A DNA stretch of 64,000 nt from Pseudomonas sp. (lineage in GTDB: Bacteria; Pseudomonadota; Gammaproteobacteria; Pseudomonadales; Pseudomonadaceae): the NCBI RefSeq assembly GCF_030690725.1, contig NZ_JAUYGD010000071.1:1-64000 (forward strand). The letters run 5' to 3'. The position numbers and the translations under genes are program-made. Numbering within the stretch: the first letter of the stretch is position 1; the number at the start of each line of letters is the position of its first letter. Under the pieces are notes generated by a model that ran no database searches, had not been told where the DNA came from, and saw only the letters and a list, made by a program, of their open reading frames with translations. Positions 59,776 to 64,000 of this stretch are shown piece after piece.

Positions 59776-59778
59776 TCC

Positions 59779-59913
59779 GTAGGGTGGATCGGGGCGCGTA
59801 GCTGTCGCCTTGCACATCCACCAGAACAGCATGCGGTGGATGGATAAAACGCCATCCACCCTACGGTCAACGCAACGAGAACCGTAGGGTGGATGTCGCT
59901 CTTTACATCCACC
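59779..59913. repeat. Cluster of two GTAGGGTGGAT-type palindromic elements
   Basis: Element one runs from GTAGGGTGGAT (59779-59789) to ATCCACCCTAC (59854-59864). Element two starts 59884 with stem GGTGGATGT (59888-59896) / ACATCCACC (59905-59913). They fill most of the 192-bp gap between the hydratase and hydrolase genes. Confidence 0.8.
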
Positions 59914-59967
59914 ATGACCACGTCCAGTGGATGCAGCCAGTGCCTCCACCCCATGATGGAAGCGAAG

Positions 59968-61266
59968 ATGAACGTGCAATTCGAAGAACGCCCGGCCCAG
60001 CACGGTTACCGCATCGGTATCGCCAGCCTGGATGCCGAAAAAAGCCTTAACGCCCTGTCGCTGCCGATGATCGAAGCGCTGGATGCCCAGCTCAAGGCCT
60101 GGGCGGACGACCCGAGCATCGCCTGCGTAATGCTGCGCGGCAACGGCCCTAAAGCCTTCTGCGCCGGCGGCGACGTGGTGCAGCTGGTGCATCAGTGCCG
60201 TGAACATCCGGGCGAAATCCCGCCCCTGGCGCGACGCTTCTTTGCTGACGAATACCGCCTCGACCACCGCATCCACACCTACCCGAAACCCTTTATCTGC
60301 TGGGCCCACGGCCATGTGCTGGGCGGCGGCATGGGCCTGATGCAGGGCGCCGCAATCCGCATCGTCACCCCAGGCAGCCGCCTGGGCATGCCGGAAGTGA
60401 ATATCGGCCTGTACCCGGATGTCGGCGGCAGCTGGTTCCTCGCCCGTCTGCCGGGCAAGCTCGGCCTGTTTCTCGGCCTGACCGCCAGCAGTATCAACGC
60501 AAGAGATGCGCTGGATCTGGACCTGGCCGACCGCGTGCTGCTCGACAGCCAGCAGGACGACTTACTCGATGGTTTGGCCCAGCTCAACTGGCAGGAACAA
60601 AGCCTGCAACAGCTGCACAGCCTGCTCAAGGCGCTGGAAAACCAGGCCCTGCCTGAACTGCCGGAAGCCCAGTGGTTGCCGCGTCGCGCGCGCATCGATG
60701 AGCTGCTCGACAGCGCCGACCTGCCCCACGCCTGGAATGCCATCAGCACCTTGCACAGCGACAGCGACCTGCTGCTGGCCCGCGCAGCCAAGACCCTGGC
60801 CGGCGGCTGCCCGCTGACCGGGCATCTGGTGTGGGAGCAGATCAAACGCGCCAAACAGCTGTCCCTGGCCGAAGTATTCCAGATGGAATACGCCATAAGC
60901 CTGAACTGCTGCCGCCACCCGGAATTCCCCGAAGGCGTGCGCTCGCGGCTGATCGACAAAGACCACGCGCCACGCTGGCACTGGCCGGATGTCGCGAGCA
61001 TTCCACAGCAGGTAATCGACGCGCACTTCGCCCCGGCCTGGGACGGCGCCCACCCGCTGGCTGACTTGTACGGCAAATCAATGTCGGAGCGGGCCAGGCC
61101 CGCGATATTGCTTCGCGGGCTTGGCCCGCTCCTACACCACCATTTTCAGTGCGTAGGGTGGATGACGCTTTTTTCATACACCGACAAGACCGCAGCCGGT
61201 GGATGGGTGACGCATCATCCACCCTACACGGCCACACGAACGTTATTCAGCGCGACAGGAGCCTAA
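59968..61266 (+). CDS. 3-hydroxyisobutyryl-CoA hydrolase with repeat-encoded C-terminal tail
   Basis: A 432-residue crotonase-fold protein. Residues 1 to about 371 are the normal enzyme: CAGGDVVQLVHQ, GGGMGLMQGAAIRIVT, and GMPEVNIGLYPDVGGSWFL with the catalytic Glu/Asp pair. It would release 3-hydroxyisobutyrate from its CoA ester in valine catabolism. From about residue 372 (MSERARPA...) the frame runs through a REP palindrome (61086-61132) and a GTAGGGTGGAT element (61153-61227) and stops only at 61264, 2 bp before mmsB. The last 60 residues are thus repeat DNA. ATG 59968 follows GGAAG. Confidence 0.85.
   Translation: MNVQFEERPAQHGYRIGIASLDAEKSLNALSLPMIEALDAQLKAWADDPSIACVMLRGNGPKAFCAGGDVVQLVHQCREHPGEIPPLARRFFADEYRLDHRIHTYPKPFICWAHGHVLGGGMGLMQGAAIRIVTPGSRLGMPEVNIGLYPDVGGSWFLARLPGKLGLFLGLTASSINARDALDLDLADRVLLDSQQDDLLDGLAQLNWQEQSLQQLHSLLKALENQALPELPEAQWLPRRARIDELLDSADLPHAWNAISTLHSDSDLLLARAAKTLAGGCPLTGHLVWEQIKRAKQLSLAEVFQMEYAISLNCCRHPEFPEGVRSRLIDKDHAPRWHWPDVASIPQQVIDAHFAPAWDGAHPLADLYGKSMSERARPAILLRGLGPLLHHHFQCVGWMTLFSYTDKTAAGGWVTHHPPYTATRTLFSATGA
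61086..61132. repeat. REP-like palindrome inside the 3' end of the hydrolase gene
   Basis: GGAGCGGGCCAGGCCCGCG (61086-61104) and its near-complement (61114-61132, one mismatch) around a 9-nt loop. The same core recurs at 62276. It is a typical Pseudomonas REP sequence, translated here. Confidence 0.88.
61153..61227. repeat. GTAGGGTGGAT-type palindromic element within coding tail
   Basis: Begins GTAGGGTGGATGACGC and ends with CATCATCCACCCTAC at 61227. It lies within the repeat-derived tail of the hydrolase frame, 42 bp before mmsB. Confidence 0.75.
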
Positions 61267-61268
61267 CA

Positions 61269-62153
61269 ATGACAACAATCGCTTTTATCGGCCTCGGCCA
61301 TATGGGCCTGCCCATGGCGCGTAACCTGCTCAAGGCCGGCTTCAACCTGAGAGCCTTCGACCTGCTCCAGGCAGCCGTCGAGGACCTGGTCAAGGACGGC
61401 GCGCAAGCAGCCAGCAGTGCGCTGGACGCAGTGCAGGATGCCGATGTGGTGGTCAGCATGCTGCCGGCCAGCCGCCATGTGGAAGGCCTGTACCTGGGTG
61501 ACAACGGCCTGCTGGCCGTGCTCAAGCCCGGCAGCCTGGTGCTGGAATGCTCGACCATCGCCCCGGAAGCCGCGCGCAAAGTGCATCAGGCCGCTCGCGA
61601 GCGAGGAATCGAACTGCTCGACGCCCCTGTATCCGGCGGCACCGCCGGCGCAGCAGCCGGCACCCTGACCTTTATGATCGGCGGCACGGCCAGCACCCTG
61701 GAAAAAGCGCGGGCGATCTTCGAGGCCATGGGCATGAACATCTTCCACGCAGGCCCCGATGGCGCAGGGCAAGTGGCCAAGGTGTGCAACAACCAGGTGC
61801 TGGCGGTGCAGATGATCGCCACCGCCGAAGCCATGGCCATGGGCGTCGCCAACGGCCTGGAACCAGCAGTACTGGCCGAAATCATGCGCCAGAGTTCAGG
61901 CGGCAACTGGACGCTGGAGAAGTACAACCCCTGGCCCGGCGTAATGGAAAACGCCCCGGCGTCCAAAGGCTACAGCGGCGGCTTTATGGCCGAGCTGATG
62001 GCCAAGGACCTGGGCCTGGCCCAGGAAGCGGCCCAAGCCAGCGGCAGCAGCACGCCCATGGGCGCGCTGGCGTTGCAGCTGTACCGCCTGCTGCTCAAGC
62101 AAGGCAAGGGCAAGCAGGACTTCTCGGTGGTGCAGCAGTTGTTTGTTGAATAA
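61269..62153 (+). CDS. mmsB: 3-hydroxyisobutyrate dehydrogenase MmsB
   Basis: A 294-residue NAD-dependent dehydrogenase that oxidises 3-hydroxyisobutyrate to methylmalonate semialdehyde, the substrate of MmsA. It has the Rossmann loop FIGLGHMGLPMARNLLKAG, DAPVSGGTAGAAAGTLTFM, and the catalytic Lys in GQVAKVCNNQ. ATG 61269 has CAGGAG upstream. Last gene of the valine cluster. The preceding gene now ends in repeats right at its ribosome site. Confidence 0.94.
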   Translation: MTTIAFIGLGHMGLPMARNLLKAGFNLRAFDLLQAAVEDLVKDGAQAASSALDAVQDADVVVSMLPASRHVEGLYLGDNGLLAVLKPGSLVLECSTIAPEAARKVHQAARERGIELLDAPVSGGTAGAAAGTLTFMIGGTASTLEKARAIFEAMGMNIFHAGPDGAGQVAKVCNNQVLAVQMIATAEAMAMGVANGLEPAVLAEIMRQSSGGNWTLEKYNPWPGVMENAPASKGYSGGFMAELMAKDLGLAQEAAQASGSSTPMGALALQLYRLLLKQGKGKQDFSVVQQLFVE

Positions 62154-62185
62154 ATGCGGCGTTGCTGGTCCGCATGGCTTAAACC

Positions 62186-62237
62186 GTAGGATGGGTGATA
62201 ACCCATCAACCGATTGATGGGTTATCACCCATCCTAC
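62186..62237. repeat. Long perfect palindromic element (23-bp arms, 6-nt loop)
   Basis: Arms 62186-62208 and 62215-62237 are exact complements opening GTAGGATGGGTGATAACCC around ACCGAT. It is a sister of 44928, differing by a compensated base pair. It lies 32 bp past mmsB. Confidence 0.9.
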
Positions 62238-62275
62238 GTACTGTTTGTCGAGTAGCCAGCGCCCCCCTTACCGTA

Positions 62276-62324
62276 GGAGCGGGCCATGCCCGCGAAGCGT
62301 TCAATCGCGGCCATGGGCCGCTCC
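62276..62324. repeat. REP-like palindrome downstream of mmsB
   Basis: GGAGCGGGCCATGCCCGCGA (62276-62295) and TCGCGGCCATGGGCCGCTCC (62305-62324) form an imperfect palindrome of the same core as 61086. Together with 62186 and the terminator it fills the 250-bp gap before lapC. Confidence 0.85.
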
Positions 62325-62353
62325 AACATCGATAGCCGGTTAACCCGCAGACA

Positions 62354-62384
62354 GCAAAAAACCGCAGCTAGCTGCGGCTTTTTG
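62354..62384 (-). terminator. Bidirectional terminator between mmsB and lapC
   Basis: A stem-loop centred on CCGCAGCTAGCTGCGG (62362-62377) is flanked by an A-run (62356-62361) and a T-run (62379-62383). On the minus strand it gives a stem plus T6 for lapC. On the plus strand it gives T5 for mmsB. Confidence 0.85.
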
Positions 62385-62402
62385 TTGTGCAGAATCTTCA
62401 AC

Positions 62403-63779
62403 TTAGCGCTCGCGCAACGCCTCGCTGCGGGCGCGGATAATCGGCTTGAGCAGGTAACTGAGCACGCTCTTCTTGCCGGTGATGATATCCACCGACGCGA
62501 CCATACCGGGGATGATCAGCAGCGGGTTTTCCTCGGTGCCCAGATGGCTCTTGTTGGTGCGCAGCTTGATCACATAAAAGCTGTTGCCATCATCGTCGGT
62601 CACGGTGTCGGCGCCGATCTGTTCCAGTTCGGCCTTGAGCCCGCCGTAGATGGTGTAGTCATAGGCGGTGAACTTGACCATCGCCTCCTGCCCCGGATGC
62701 AGGAAGGCAATATCCTGCGGACGAATGCGCGCCTCGACCAACAGGTTTTCCCCCAGCGGTACGATCTCCACCAGGTCGCTGCCCGGCTGAATCACCCCAC
62801 CGATGGTGTTAACCAGCAGCTGCTTGACGATGCCGCGCACCGGCGAGATCACCAAGGTGCGGTTGACCCGGTCTTCCAGCGCCTTACCGGTTGACTGGAT
62901 CTTGCTCAGCTCGGTGCGGGCCTCGTTAAGCTGAGCCAGCGCCTCGCTGCGAAAACGGCCACGGGTTTCATCGATCTTGCGCTCGACTTCCTTGATCGCC
63001 GCTTCGGCACGCGGCATCGCCAGGGTAGTGGCTTCCAGCTGGCCGCGCGCTTCTACTTCGGCGCGCTTGAGGCGCAACACTTCCACCTGGGAGATCGCGC
63101 CCTGGGCCACCAGCGGCTCGGACATCTGCACTTCCTGGCGCAGCAAATTGAGGCTGTTGCGGAACTGCCCTTGCTTGGAGGCAAACTCGCGCAGCTCCTG
63201 CTGGCGCTGAATCAACTGCTCTTCCAGGCCCGCCACTTCATCGAGCAATTGCTGCTTGCGACTGTTGAACAGCTGGATTTCGTTATCCGCCTGGCCGCCG
63301 GCCTTCTCACGCACTTCATCGGTCACCACCAGCTCGCGGTCCTGCACTTCGGCGCTGAGGCGCTCAACGCGCAGCAGCAGGGCCAGGCGATCCGCTTCGG
63401 TTTCGCCGACGTTGGAGGCAAAACGGGTGTCGTCCAGGCGCAGCAGTGGATCGCCAACGTCGACAATCTGCCCTTCACGGACAAACAGCTCGGCGACGAT
63501 GCCGCCTTCCAGGTTCTGGATTTTCTGCAGCCGCGAGGACGGAATCGCCTTGCCGTCGCCTCGGGTCACTTCATCGACCACGGCGAAATTGGCCCACAAC
63601 AGGCAGAACACCACAAAGGCGATCAAGCCCCAGATGGTCAGGCGCACCACCCGTGGCGCATCCTCGATCAACGCTTTGTTGACCTCTGGCAGCGGCTCAT
63701 CGCCCAGCTCATCGTGGCTGCCGAAATAAGCCGCAACGGCCTGACGCAGGCTCCTTTTCTCGGGCGCTTTAGCTGACAC
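62403..63779 (-). CDS. lapC: LapC-like HlyD-family membrane fusion protein (type I secretion)
   Basis: A 458-residue adaptor. One transmembrane helix (LTIWGLIAFVVFCLLWANF, about 47-65), a lipoyl half motif (LEGGIVAELFVREGQIVDVGDPLLRLDDTR region), a long coiled coil (about 130-300), and the C-terminal beta barrel (LVEARIRPQDIAFLHPGQEA). It links the inner-membrane ABC exporter to an outer-membrane channel. In pseudomonads this partner set exports a large adhesin of the LapA type; no adhesin is in this window. Start is GTG 63779, which overlaps the ATPase gene by 11 bp. Confidence 0.85.
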   Translation of the reverse strand: MSAKAPEKRSLRQAVAAYFGSHDELGDEPLPEVNKALIEDAPRVVRLTIWGLIAFVVFCLLWANFAVVDEVTRGDGKAIPSSRLQKIQNLEGGIVAELFVREGQIVDVGDPLLRLDDTRFASNVGETEADRLALLLRVERLSAEVQDRELVVTDEVREKAGGQADNEIQLFNSRKQQLLDEVAGLEEQLIQRQQELREFASKQGQFRNSLNLLRQEVQMSEPLVAQGAISQVEVLRLKRAEVEARGQLEATTLAMPRAEAAIKEVERKIDETRGRFRSEALAQLNEARTELSKIQSTGKALEDRVNRTLVISPVRGIVKQLLVNTIGGVIQPGSDLVEIVPLGENLLVEARIRPQDIAFLHPGQEAMVKFTAYDYTIYGGLKAELEQIGADTVTDDDGNSFYVIKLRTNKSHLGTEENPLLIIPGMVASVDIITGKKSVLSYLLKPIIRARSEALRER

Positions 63780-64000
63780 TGATCTGCCCCTTCTTCAGCG
63801 CTTCCATCACGCTACCTTTCGGCCCGTCGGCGATGATCTGCCCACGGTCGACAATGATCAGCCGATCCACCAGGCTAAGCATCGAAGCACGGTGCGTCAC
63901 CAGCAACAGGGTCTTAGTACCAATCACCGCAGACAAACGCTGCTTGAGACGTTCTTCGCCGGTGTTGTCCATGGCGCTGGTCGGCTCATCGAGCAGCAGA
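63769..64000 (-). CDS. lapB: LapB-like type I secretion ABC ATPase, C-terminal end (partial)
   Basis: The 3' end of an ABC exporter: Walker B LLLDEPTSAMDNTGEE, H-loop LLLVTHRASMLSLVDR and a final VMEALKKGQISVS. The rest runs off the right edge. The ATG at 63972 is internal (SAMDN), not the start. The frame overlaps the lapC GTG. LapB-type proteins usually have an N-terminal C39-like domain, outside this window. Confidence 0.85.
   Translation of the reverse strand, partial: LLLDEPTSAMDNTGEERLKQRLSAVIGTKTLLLVTHRASMLSLVDRLIIVDRGQIIADGPKGSVMEALKKGQISVS

Overview
The window is a high-GC chromosomal segment of a Pseudomonas (Gammaproteobacteria). This rests on the gene content and order: a fliEFGHIJ flagellar cluster followed by an Hsb-type switch, the algU-mucABCD / lepA-lepB-rnc-era-recO-pdxJ block, nadB-sdhE-ygfZ, an opdH-tctCBA tricarboxylate locus with its own two-component system, ung, and an mmsR-led valine catabolic cluster. 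From memory, the stretch from about 21 kb to 62 kb follows the order of P. aeruginosa PAO1 PA0773 down to PA0743. I could not run an alignment, and the exact species is not resolved.

Layout. 0-7.7 kb (minus strand): fliE to fliJ, driven by a clear sigma-54 promoter, then an HsbA-like anti-sigma antagonist and an HsbR-like regulator cut by the left edge. 7.7-11.7 kb: a small VF530 protein, the proline transporter putP with its terminator, an HDOD protein and a membrane protein. 11.7-16.0 kb (minus): a tightly packed four-gene operon encoding a cupredoxin-like exported protein, a membrane GGDEF/EAL protein, a DUF3034 outer-membrane-type protein and a truncated-globin lipoprotein. 16.2-20.9 kb: an AraC regulator, small exported or membrane proteins, a lysoplasmalogenase-like protein, and cmoA-cmoB for tRNA wobble uridine modification. 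21.0-31.4 kb (minus): pdxJ, recO, era, rnc, DUF4845, lepB, lepA, mucD, mucC, mucB, mucA, algU. Two sigma-22-like promoters lie upstream of algU.

31.8-46.7 kb: nadB, ygfX-sdhE, ygfZ, an HDOD protein, a periplasmic binding protein, tctE-tctD, opdH, tctCBA, an AbrB-family membrane protein, a lipoprotein and ung. 47.0-53.7 kb: a two-gene accessory module with a 4-bp overlap. It encodes a soluble M48-type metallopeptidase and an 1812-residue DUF4011 / SF1 helicase / Vsr-like / WGR protein, whose N terminus looks like the C-lobe of a degenerate protein kinase. It sits between ung and mmsR, where PAO1 (from memory) has only a small hypothetical gene, and is the best candidate for a poorly described, probably anti-phage, system. 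53.8-62.2 kb: mmsR and the valine pathway (mmsA, acyl-CoA dehydrogenase, enoyl-CoA hydratase, 3-hydroxyisobutyryl-CoA hydrolase, mmsB). An orphan ABC binding-protein gene in this cluster carries an in-frame TAA. 62.4-64 kb (minus): LapC-like adaptor and the end of a LapB-like type I secretion ATPase.

Intergenic space on the right half is rich in palindromic elements: several REP-like families, a 74-bp repeat array with terminator-like hairpins, and one REP/repeat cluster that is now translated as the C-terminal tail of the 3-hydroxyisobutyryl-CoA hydrolase. I saw no rRNA, tRNA, CRISPR array, transposase or prophage genes.
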